Below, one piece after another: positions 1-6,372 of a DNA stretch of 13,195 nt; within the stretch, counting starts at the first letter, position 1; every line of letters starts with the position of its first letter. The notes under the pieces are model-generated. The model made no database searches. It had not been told where the DNA came from and saw nothing but the letters and a program-made list of their open reading frames with translations. The DNA comes from an uncultured Clostridia bacterium. Lineage in GTDB: Bacteria > Bacillota > Clostridia > UBA1381. Both the position numbers and the translations under genes were made by a program. The stretch is from positions 1 to 13,195 of the forward strand of contig CAKSFY010000057.1 of the NCBI GenBank assembly GCA_934454035.1, written 5' to 3'.

Positions 1-1245
1 ATGGGTTTTGACGATCTTCGTCCCGTTTTCTGCGATGAGCTCATTAAGCAGGAGCTTGATAATGACACGGCTTATTTCGACATTCCCGATGAGATTCTCG
101 ATTTTTACAAAATGTACCGTCCGTCTCCTCTGGTAAGAGCATATAATCTTGAGAAAAAGCTCGGCACGCCGGCAAAAATTTATTACAAATTTGAGGGTAA
201 TAATACAAGCGGCAGCCATAAGCTAAACTCAGCCATTGCTCAGGCATATTATGCAAAAAAACAGGGTTTAAAAGGAGTAACGACAGAAACCGGTGCAGGT
301 CAATGGGGTACGGCTCTGTCAATGGCATGTGCATATTTCGGTCTTGACTGCAAGGTTTATATGGTAAAAGTATCATATGAACAAAAACCTTTCCGCAGAG
401 AGGTTATGCGAACCTACGGCGCGTCGGTTACACCGTCACCGTCAACTGAAACCGAAGTGGGCAGAAAAATACTTGCAGAACATCCGGGAACGACAGGCAG
501 TCTTGGCTGTGCTATTTCGGAAGCGGTGGAAACGGCTGTCGGCAGCGAAGGCTACCGCTATGTACTCGGCAGTGTTCTGAATCAGGTTCTTTTGCACCAG
601 TCGGTTATCGGACTTGAAGCAAAAGCCGCTTTGGATAAATATAATGTAAAACCGGATATTATCATCGGGTGTGCAGGCGGCGGCTCCAATCTCGGCGGCT
701 TGATTGCTCCGTTTATGGGCGAAAAATTAAGAGGTGAGGCGGATTATCGTATTATTGCCGTTGAACCTGCATCATGCCCCAGCTTTACAAGAGGAAAATT
801 TGCATATGACTTCTGCGATACCGGAATGGTTTGCCCGCTTGCAAAAATGTATACGCTCGGCAGCGGATTTATTCCTGCTCCGAACCATGCCGGCGGTCTC
901 AGATATCACGGAATGAGTTCAACTCTTTCACAGCTTTATCATGACGGACTTATGGAAGCGGTATCAGAGCCGCAGACGAAGGTATTCGAAGCAGCAGAGC
1001 AATTTGCAAGGGTTGAGGGCATACTCCCGGCTCCGGAAAGCAGTCACGCAATAAGAGCCGCAATAGACGAAGCATTAAAATGCAAGGAAACCGGAGAGGA
1101 AAAGACAATATTGTTCGGACTTACCGGCACAGGATATTTTGATATGGTTGCTTACGAGAAATTCCATGACGGCAAAATGGACGATTACATTCCGACCGAT
1201 GAAGAACTTGAAGCAAGTTTTGCTAAGTTACCGAAGATTGAATAA
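1..1245 (+). CDS. trpB: Tryptophan synthase beta chain, TrpB2-type (5' end probably cut by the window)
   Basis: PLP-dependent beta-replacement enzyme that joins indole and L-serine to make tryptophan; cytoplasmic. Visible motifs are the PLP-lysine motif GSHK (K74), the catalytic-Glu stretch ETGAGQWG (E96) and the phosphate-binding loop GGGSN (226-230). The GSHK-L-N form, the VYMVKVSYEQKP block and the long C-terminal half fit the TrpB2 subfamily rather than the TrpA-partnered TrpB1. TrpB2 proteins usually carry about 40 more N-terminal residues before the segment aligned here as DDLRPVF, and no ribosome binding site can be seen because base 1 is the A of an ATG. That Met is therefore probably internal, or at least unproven as the start. 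No trpA is visible. TrpB2 often works alone, for example in indole salvage. No terminator is seen between its stop and the next promoter 15 nt downstream, so read-through into the attenuator is possible. Family assignment is secure; the start and the in vivo role are not. Confidence 0.9.
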   Translation: MGFDDLRPVFCDELIKQELDNDTAYFDIPDEILDFYKMYRPSPLVRAYNLEKKLGTPAKIYYKFEGNNTSGSHKLNSAIAQAYYAKKQGLKGVTTETGAGQWGTALSMACAYFGLDCKVYMVKVSYEQKPFRREVMRTYGASVTPSPSTETEVGRKILAEHPGTTGSLGCAISEAVETAVGSEGYRYVLGSVLNQVLLHQSVIGLEAKAALDKYNVKPDIIIGCAGGGSNLGGLIAPFMGEKLRGEADYRIIAVEPASCPSFTRGKFAYDFCDTGMVCPLAKMYTLGSGFIPAPNHAGGLRYHGMSSTLSQLYHDGLMEAVSEPQTKVFEAAEQFARVEGILPAPESSHAIRAAIDEALKCKETGEEKTILFGLTGTGYFDMVAYEKFHDGKMDDYIPTDEELEASFAKLPKIE

Positions 1246-1259
1246 TTTTAAAAAAACTA

Positions 1260-1288
1260 TTGACTTTGTCACAAAACGGTGATATAAT
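1260..1288 (+). promoter_or_regulatory. Sigma-A-type promoter of the aromatic operon
   Basis: The -35 box is TTGACT (1260-1265), followed by a 17-nt spacer and a perfect -10 TATAAT (1283-1288) preceded by TG plus one base (extended -10, 1280-1282). Predicted transcription start is near 1295, leaving about 27 nt before the leader ORF. It lies just after the trpB stop codon and directly upstream of the leader peptide. It is the only strong promoter I see for the eight genes that follow. I see no clear operator palindrome around it, so regulation is more likely downstream at the attenuator. Confidence 0.88.
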
Positions 1289-1321
1289 ACACTTATAATA
1301 GCCTACGAAAGGATGTCTGTA

Positions 1322-1438
1322 ATGAAATTGTATACTTCTTATGCATTTACATATCGATTTTATTATTACTTTTACTTTATGTTTTCCAAAGTAAGAGCGA
1401 TTTGTGGTGCAATGAAAAAGGTATACGCTTTCAATTAA
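1322..1438 (+). CDS. Phe/Tyr-rich leader peptide (38 aa) of the aromatic operon attenuator
   Basis: A short ORF preceded by GAAAGGA (1307-1313), 8 nt before the ATG. An in-frame ATG at 1313 overlaps that site and is a less likely start. The peptide has 8 Tyr and 6 Phe in 38 residues, with the run FYYYFYFMF at residues 13-21 (codons 1358-1384), and no Trp. The rest (about residues 22-38) is less biased but contains another Tyr and Phe just before the stop (Y35, F37). It ends at TAA 1436-1438, about 36 nt upstream of a strong terminator hairpin. Known leader peptides for Phe operons show the same design: clustered codons for the regulated amino acid, then a terminator before the first structural gene. 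The inferred role is to sense charged tRNA-Phe and tRNA-Tyr through ribosome stalling; the peptide itself probably has no function. It is too short for standard gene finders. Confidence 0.88.
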   Translation: MKLYTSYAFTYRFYYYFYFMFSKVRAICGAMKKVYAFN

Positions 1439-1496
1439 CATTCTTTTTGTTACCAAGATAGTAACTGTTGTTGAAAAGCCGCACGGATCACAAATC
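1399..1496 (+). promoter_or_regulatory. Predicted antiterminator fold of the Phe/Tyr attenuator
   Basis: Three nested pairings compete with the terminator. The outer helix pairs GATTTGTG (1399-1406) perfectly with CACAAATC (1489-1496) and GTGC (1407-1410) with GCAC (1481-1484), bulging 1485-1488. A middle helix pairs 1427-1440 with 1466-1479 (13 pairs including one G-U, two single-base bulges). An inner hairpin pairs GTTAC (1449-1453) with GTAAC (1461-1465). Together they capture most of the terminator's 5' arm. The leader stop codon (1436-1438) lies in the middle helix. A ribosome finishing the leader would therefore block it and allow termination, while one stalled on the Phe/Tyr run (1358-1384) leaves all arms free and permits read-through. 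The pairings were found by eye; no folding energies were calculated. Confidence 0.65.
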
Positions 1497-1510
1497 CGCG
1501 CGGCTTTTTT
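1474..1510 (+). terminator. Intrinsic terminator (attenuator) upstream of pheA
   Basis: The GC-rich stem pairs 1478-1488 with 1494-1504, with a single A-C mismatch (1483/1499) and a five-base loop (1489-1493). It can be extended by A1474-A1477 against T1505-T1508, and a run of six T follows (1505-1510). It lies between the leader ORF and the pheA ribosome binding site, so termination here would shut off all eight downstream genes. It also overlaps the 3' arms of the proposed antiterminator, which is what identifies it as conditional. Confidence 0.92.
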
Positions 1511-1536
1511 GTATATTAAAAACGGAGGTTTGCAAT

Positions 1537-2619
1537 ATGACAGAAATTGAGAAAGCAAGAAAAATCATAAATGAAGCCGACAGGGATATTGCCGCGATTT
1601 TTGTAAAAAGAATGAAAGCGGTTGAAAGCGTCTTTGAATACAAAAAGGATCACGGGTTGCCCATTTATGATGAAAAAAGAGAAAATGATGTAATCAAAAA
1701 AAATTCCGCATTAATATCCGATGATACACTCAAAGAATATTATATCAATTTTCAAAAAAGCGTTATGGATATTTCAAAGAAATACCAAATGCGGCTGCAA
1801 AAAGGGGTTAAAATCGCATACTCCGGTATAAAGGGTGCATTTGCGCACATAGCAGCGTCAAAGCTTTATCCCGACGGGAATCTTGTTTCATATCCCGATT
1901 TTCAGTCTGCTTACAGTGCGGTATCAAACGGAGAATGCGATCTTGTTGTTCTGCCGATTGAAAACAGCAGTGCAGGTGAGGTCGGCAGTGTAATTGATAT
2001 GATTTTTGCAGGAAATCTTTATATTAACGGAATTTACAATCTCACAGTTACTCAAAATCTGTTATGTGTAAAGGGTGCAAAGAAAAGCGATATAAAAACG
2101 GTTATAAGCCACAGACAGGCACTTGACCAATCGATGGACTATATACGGGAAAATAATTTTGAAATTTGCGAAGCAACCAATACCGCAATTGCGGCAAAAA
2201 CCGTTGCGGAAAAAGGAGATAAATCAATTGCCGCAATTGCAAGCATCGAAACTGCTCCGATATACGGACTTGAGGTACTTGAAAGAAGCATAAACAAAAG
2301 CAATGTCAACACAACGCGTTTTGCGGTTTTGTCGAAGGTGATGTCAAAATCGGAAAATGAAAATACGGTTTTGTTATTTGCCGTTTCGAACAATGCCGGC
2401 TCGCTTGCTAAGGCAATCAATATAATCGGAAAATACAACTACAACATGATCAGCCTCAGAAGCCGTCCGCTGAAGGAACATCCGTGGAAATATTATTTTT
2501 ACGTTGAAATTGATAAAAATGTGGAAACGGAGCTCGGCAGAATTATGCTGGGAGAATTAAAAGAACAATGCGACCTTTTGAAGGTTGCCGGGACATTTAC
2601 CGAAAGGAGCTTAACATAA
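1537..2619 (+). CDS. pheA: Bifunctional chorismate mutase / prephenate dehydratase (P-protein)
   Basis: Converts chorismate to prephenate and then to phenylpyruvate, the committed steps to phenylalanine. The 360-residue protein has three parts. The AroQ-type chorismate mutase (about 1-88) has expected active-site residues R8, R25, K36, D45, R48, E49, S80 and Q84. The prephenate dehydratase domain (about 91-270) has the TRF motif at 260-262. A C-terminal ACT domain (about 276-345) is the usual Phe-binding allosteric site. Where most PheA proteins have ESRP, this one reads LRSRP (307-311), so feedback binding may differ. The start is the ATG with GGAGG 8 nt upstream (1524-1528); an in-frame TTG at 1468 lies inside the attenuator and is rejected. 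First structural gene of the operon, directly after the attenuator. The stop overlaps the aroB start by one base (TAATG). Confidence 0.95.
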   Translation: MTEIEKARKIINEADRDIAAIFVKRMKAVESVFEYKKDHGLPIYDEKRENDVIKKNSALISDDTLKEYYINFQKSVMDISKKYQMRLQKGVKIAYSGIKGAFAHIAASKLYPDGNLVSYPDFQSAYSAVSNGECDLVVLPIENSSAGEVGSVIDMIFAGNLYINGIYNLTVTQNLLCVKGAKKSDIKTVISHRQALDQSMDYIRENNFEICEATNTAIAAKTVAEKGDKSIAAIASIETAPIYGLEVLERSINKSNVNTTRFAVLSKVMSKSENENTVLLFAVSNNAGSLAKAINIIGKYNYNMISLRSRPLKEHPWKYYFYVEIDKNVETELGRIMLGELKEQCDLLKVAGTFTERSLT

Positions 2620-3620
2620 TGGAAAAACTCAATGTCAAAACGGACAGTAAAAATTATGATATAATAATCGAACGCGGAATTATTTCTCAAGCGGATAATT
2701 TTATTAAAAATCACGAAAAGATACTCATTGTCACAGATGAAAATATCCCGGCGGAATATGCAAATGCGGTCAATGAAAAAATAAATTCTTCAGCGGTGAT
2801 AGTTGTTCCGGCAGGCGAAAGAAGCAAAAGTATAAGAACCTTTGAAGAGCTTTTGGGTTTAATGCTTGAAAACGGATTCACGCGAAAAGACGCAGTTATA
2901 GCTGTCGGCGGCGGAGTTGTCGGCGATTTATCGGGATTTACCGCTTCCTGCTATATGAGGGGAATAAGCTTTTATAACATTCCGACCTCATTGCTTTCAC
3001 AAGTTGATTCTTCCGTCGGAGGAAAAACGGCGGTGAATTTAAACGGAATAAAAAATATTGTCGGAACATTTTATCAGCCAGATATGGTTTTGATTGACCC
3101 GGACACGCTGAAAACGCTTCCTAAACGCGAATTTGCGGCAGGAATGGCAGAGGTTATCAAAATGGCGGCATGCCTTGACAAAGATTTTTTTGAATATCTG
3201 GAGCAGGCAGATTTTAATGATAATATTGATATAATAATAAAAAGAGCGGTTGAAAATAAAATCAAAATAGTATCCCGCGATGAAAAAGAATCGGGACTGC
3301 GAAAGGTTTTAAATTTCGGTCATACAATCGGTCACGGTATTGAGGTAACAACAGAATTCAACCACGGCGAAAGCGTTGCGCTCGGAATGCTTGCAATGTG
3401 TTCGGGAGAGGTCAGAGCACGTATAGAAAGACTTCTTAAAAAGGCAGGACTTCCGATTTCGGCAAGAATAAACGCCTGCGAAGCCGCAAACGCGGCAGTT
3501 CATGACAAAAAAGCCGAAAATGACTCAATCGGTATTGTCAGAGTAGAACAAATCGGCAGCTTTGTATTTGATAAGTTAGCTCCCGAAGAGCTGGAAAATC
3601 TGATAAGAGAGGTGTTTTAA
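2619..3620 (+). CDS. aroB: 3-dehydroquinate synthase
   Basis: Second shikimate-pathway enzyme; cyclises DAHP to 3-dehydroquinate using NAD and a divalent metal. 333 residues, a little shorter than the usual 340-370. Visible motifs are the glycine-rich GGGVVGDLSGF block, the PTSLLSQVDSSVGGK substrate-binding stretch, and the metal ligands E178 (in AGMAEVIK), H235 (in NFGHTIGH) and H249 (in FNHGES). The start at 2619 has AAAGGAG (2603-2609) 9 nt upstream. An in-frame ATG at 2568 would add 17 residues overlapping the pheA ACT domain and is unlikely. It overlaps pheA by one base and abuts aroC with no gap, so translation is probably coupled. Confidence 0.95.
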   Translation: MEKLNVKTDSKNYDIIIERGIISQADNFIKNHEKILIVTDENIPAEYANAVNEKINSSAVIVVPAGERSKSIRTFEELLGLMLENGFTRKDAVIAVGGGVVGDLSGFTASCYMRGISFYNIPTSLLSQVDSSVGGKTAVNLNGIKNIVGTFYQPDMVLIDPDTLKTLPKREFAAGMAEVIKMAACLDKDFFEYLEQADFNDNIDIIIKRAVENKIKIVSRDEKESGLRKVLNFGHTIGHGIEVTTEFNHGESVALGMLAMCSGEVRARIERLLKKAGLPISARINACEAANAAVHDKKAENDSIGIVRVEQIGSFVFDKLAPEELENLIREVF

Positions 3621-4721
3621 ATGAAAAATACTTTCGGCAGCTCCGTAAGTCTTACACTTTTCGGAGAAAGCCACGGCGAACAAATCGGAGCCGTTTTGGA
3701 CGGCATTGCGCCCGGTATTGAAGTAAATGAGGATTTTATAAAAAAGCAGTTGTCGCTTCGCAGACCGGCAGGCAAAATATCGACCGCCAGACAGGAACAG
3801 GACAATTTTAAAATTGTCAGCGGTATAATGGACGGAAAAACAAGCGGTACACCGCTTACAATTCTGATAGAAAATTCCGACACAAAAAGCAAGGACTATT
3901 CCATGCTTCAGGAAATCGCGCGCCCGTCTCATGCGGATTTCACGGCACAGGAAAAATACCACGGTTTTCAGGACTATAGGGGAGGCGGTCATTTCAGCGG
4001 AAGAATAACCGCGCCGATTGTTGCGGCAGGAGCAATTTTAACGGACGCGCTGAAAGCAAAGGGCATATATATAGGAACTCATATAAAATCATGCAAGGAC
4101 ATTAAGGACAGAAATTTCGGGGACATAAAAAACGATATTAATTATTTGAATAATACCGAGTTCGCGGTTTTGGATAAAGAAAAAGAAAGCGTTATGAAAG
4201 AACTGATTCTTTCGGCAAAAACCAACGGAGACAGTGTCGGCGGTGTGCTTGAGACCGCAGTAATAGGTTTGCCTGCCGGCATCGGCGAGCCATGGTTTGA
4301 CACGCTTGAGGGAATTATATCGCACGCATTGTTCAGTATACCGGCGGTTAAGGGCGTTGAATTCGGTGCAGGCTTTGATATATGCCGAAAATTCGGCTCG
4401 GAAGCAAATGACGAATTTTATGCGGACGAAGGCAAGGTTTTAACGTATACAAATAACTCCGGCGGAATAAACGGCGGCATTTCAAACGGTATGCCGATTA
4501 TTGTACGCAGTGCCGTAAAACCTACCGCTACAATATTTAAAGAACAAAAAACAGTCAATTTTAAAAAATGCGAAAATACAACCCTTATTCCAAAAGGCAG
4601 ACATGACCCCTGCATTGTTCAAAGGGCAAGGGTGGTTGCCGACAGTATGATTGCACTGGCAGTGTGCGATATGCTGGCACTCAGATACGGAACTGATTGG
4701 ATAGGGAGGGACATAAAATGA
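3621..4721 (+). CDS. aroC: Chorismate synthase
   Basis: Last common-pathway enzyme; anti-1,4-elimination of phosphate from EPSP to give chorismate, needing reduced FMN. At 366 residues it is of typical length. Motifs include FGESHG (catalytic-region H18), the RRPAGKISTARQEQD block (48-61), RPSHAD (second conserved His, H104), the glycine-rich YRGGGHFSGR segment and the C-terminal RARVVADSM block. The ATG directly follows the aroB stop, with a purine-rich GAGAGG site about 8 nt upstream inside aroB. The stop TGA overlaps the next start as ATGA. No flavin reductase domain is fused to it, so reduced FMN must come from elsewhere (monofunctional type, inferred). Confidence 0.96.
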   Translation: MKNTFGSSVSLTLFGESHGEQIGAVLDGIAPGIEVNEDFIKKQLSLRRPAGKISTARQEQDNFKIVSGIMDGKTSGTPLTILIENSDTKSKDYSMLQEIARPSHADFTAQEKYHGFQDYRGGGHFSGRITAPIVAAGAILTDALKAKGIYIGTHIKSCKDIKDRNFGDIKNDINYLNNTEFAVLDKEKESVMKELILSAKTNGDSVGGVLETAVIGLPAGIGEPWFDTLEGIISHALFSIPAVKGVEFGAGFDICRKFGSEANDEFYADEGKVLTYTNNSGGINGGISNGMPIIVRSAVKPTATIFKEQKTVNFKKCENTTLIPKGRHDPCIVQRARVVADSMIALAVCDMLALRYGTDWIGRDIK

Positions 4722-5938
4722 TGTACGGGCTTATCGGAAAAACCTTAAAGCACAGTTTTTCAAAGGATATTCATGAAAAGCTCGGCTACGGATATGAGCT
4801 TTTGGAGCTTGCGCCGGAGGAGCTTGACGATTTTTTTAAAAAAAGAGATTTTAAGGGAATTAACGTAACAATTCCTTATAAAGAATCGGTAATCAAATAT
4901 CTTGACGAAACGGATGACGGAGTTAAAACAATCGGCGCATGCAACACAATCGTAAATAAAAACGGCAGACTTTTCGGATACAATACTGATTATACTGCCG
5001 CAAAATCATTGATAGCACGGCAAAATGTTCCCATAAAAGGCAAAAAAGCGCTGATTCTGGGTACGGGCGGAACAAGCAAAACATATTATCATGCATTGAA
5101 AGCATTGGGAGCTGCCGAAATTTACAAGGTCAGCAGAACACCTCATGAAAATGAAATATCATATGAAGAAGCGTATGAAAAACATTCCGATGCCGGCATT
5201 ATAGCGAATACAACTCCTGTCGGAATGTTCCCGAATACAAATGCAGCACCGATTGACATAACCCGTTTTACAAAGCTTTCGCTCACGGTGGACGCTATAT
5301 ATAATCCGCTCAGAACCGAGTTTGTTTTAAATTCACAAAAAAGAGGAATAGTTTCATGCGGCGGTCTTTATATGCTGGCGGCGCAGGGAGTTTATGCGGC
5401 AGAGCATTTCGGAAAATGCAAAGCGGATGAAAACACAATCGGCGGAATATATTCGTCTCTTTTGAGAGGAAAACGAAATATTGTTTTTATCGGTATGCCG
5501 AGTGCAGGAAAATCCACAATAGCTAGACTTTTGGATAAGAACTTTTTCGACACCGATTTGGAAATTCAAAAGCAAACGGGTGCTTCGCCCAAGGAGATAA
5601 TAGAAGAATGGGATGAGGCAGGTTTCAGAAAAAAAGAAAGTGAAATCATTGAAAGGCTTTCTCTCAAAAACGGACTTGTAGTCGCAACCGGCGGCGGTGC
5701 AGTACTTGATGAAAAAAATGTTATTAATTTAAAGAAAAACGGGATAATAATTTATCTTGACGCACCGCTCGAAAGGCTTGCCGCAACAGAGGACAGACCT
5801 CTTTCCAAAAACCCGGAGCTTTTAAAAAAGCTCTATGATCAAAGAAAGGACATATACTGCGCGGCAGCAGATGTAATTATCAATGCGGACGGAAGCATTG
5901 ACGGGACATTATCAAAGGTAAAGGAGGCTCTGAAATGA
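4718..5938 (+). CDS. aroE-aroK: Shikimate dehydrogenase - shikimate kinase fusion
   Basis: One 406-residue chain carries two consecutive pathway steps: NADPH reduction of 3-dehydroshikimate, then ATP phosphorylation of shikimate at the 3-hydroxyl. The AroE half (about 1-248) has LKHSFSK, NVTIPYK (catalytic K55), GYNTD (D91) and the NADP loop GTGGTSK (115-121). The AroK half (about 254-406) has Walker A GMPSAGKST (259-267), DTD (278-280), FRKKE (R304), a GGG shikimate-binding motif (325-327) and lid arginine R360 in EDRPL. The two halves join within about ten residues, with no stop or frameshift, so the fusion is genuine in this sequence. The start at 4718 overlaps aroC as ATGA with GGGAGGG (4704-4710) 7 nt upstream. 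A second ATG follows directly, and a TTG at 4697 is rejected. Its neighbours supply the steps before and after. Confidence 0.94.
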   Translation: MMYGLIGKTLKHSFSKDIHEKLGYGYELLELAPEELDDFFKKRDFKGINVTIPYKESVIKYLDETDDGVKTIGACNTIVNKNGRLFGYNTDYTAAKSLIARQNVPIKGKKALILGTGGTSKTYYHALKALGAAEIYKVSRTPHENEISYEEAYEKHSDAGIIANTTPVGMFPNTNAAPIDITRFTKLSLTVDAIYNPLRTEFVLNSQKRGIVSCGGLYMLAAQGVYAAEHFGKCKADENTIGGIYSSLLRGKRNIVFIGMPSAGKSTIARLLDKNFFDTDLEIQKQTGASPKEIIEEWDEAGFRKKESEIIERLSLKNGLVVATGGGAVLDEKNVINLKKNGIIIYLDAPLERLAATEDRPLSKNPELLKKLYDQRKDIYCAAADVIINADGSIDGTLSKVKEALK

Positions 5939-6372
5939 AATTACTGATTATTAACGGACCGAACTTAAATATGCTCGGTATAAGAGAGCCTGATATATAC
6001 GGCAAGGGGACATATAATGATTTGTGTGAGCTCATAAAAGAACATTGCAAAAAAAGAGGAATTGACTGCGAATTGTACCAGTCAAATCACGAAGGCGATA
6101 TTGTTGACAAAATTCAGTCGGCATATCATTTTTCTGACGGGATAGTGATAAATCCGGCTGCATATACACACACAAGCGTAGCAATTGCAGACGCACTTAA
6201 AGCGGTTATGCTGCCCTATATCGAGGTTCATATATCCGATGTTTCAAAGCGTGAAGATTTCAGACAAATAAGCTATGTAAGAAAGGCTGCAAAAGCCACA
6301 ATCACAGGTCTCGGTTTTGACGGATATTTAAAGGCAATAGATATTTTGGCTGAGGACGGTGGAATTTTATGA
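5935..6372 (+). CDS. aroQ: 3-dehydroquinate dehydratase, type II
   Basis: Dehydrates 3-dehydroquinate to 3-dehydroshikimate by the type II (trans-elimination) mechanism; members of this family are usually dodecamers. 145 residues, the normal size. Motifs are INGPNLNMLGIREPDIYG with flexible-loop R17 and catalytic Y22, INPAAYTHTS with N73, and EVHISD with H99. The start has AAGGAGG (5921-5927) 7 nt upstream and overlaps the aroE-aroK stop as ATGA. Its own stop overlaps the aroA start in the same way. This AroQ is unrelated to the AroQ-fold chorismate mutase domain of PheA despite the shared name. Confidence 0.97.
   Translation: MKLLIINGPNLNMLGIREPDIYGKGTYNDLCELIKEHCKKRGIDCELYQSNHEGDIVDKIQSAYHFSDGIVINPAAYTHTSVAIADALKAVMLPYIEVHISDVSKREDFRQISYVRKAAKATITGLGFDGYLKAIDILAEDGGIL

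Noticed and set aside
1313..1321. Earlier in-frame ATG for the leader peptide
   Set aside because: It overlaps the only ribosome binding site; the ATG at 1322 has the proper 8-nt spacing.
1295..1536. T-box riboswitch as regulator of pheA
   Set aside because: The leader is short, lacks the conserved T-box antiterminator sequence with the UGGN bulge, and is occupied by a translated-looking ORF with its own ribosome site.
1468..1536. Upstream TTG start that would extend PheA by 23 residues
   Set aside because: It falls inside the attenuator hairpin. The ATG at 1537 has an ideal GGAGG spacing and the chorismate mutase homology begins after it.
2568..2618. Upstream ATG start for aroB
   Set aside because: It would encode 17 extra residues within the pheA ACT coding region. 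The ATG at 2619 has AAAGGAG at 9 nt and matches the family N-terminus.
4697..4717. TTG start for the aroE-aroK fusion
   Set aside because: The added residues are read through the ribosome binding site itself, and the ATG at 4718 makes the usual ATGA overlap.
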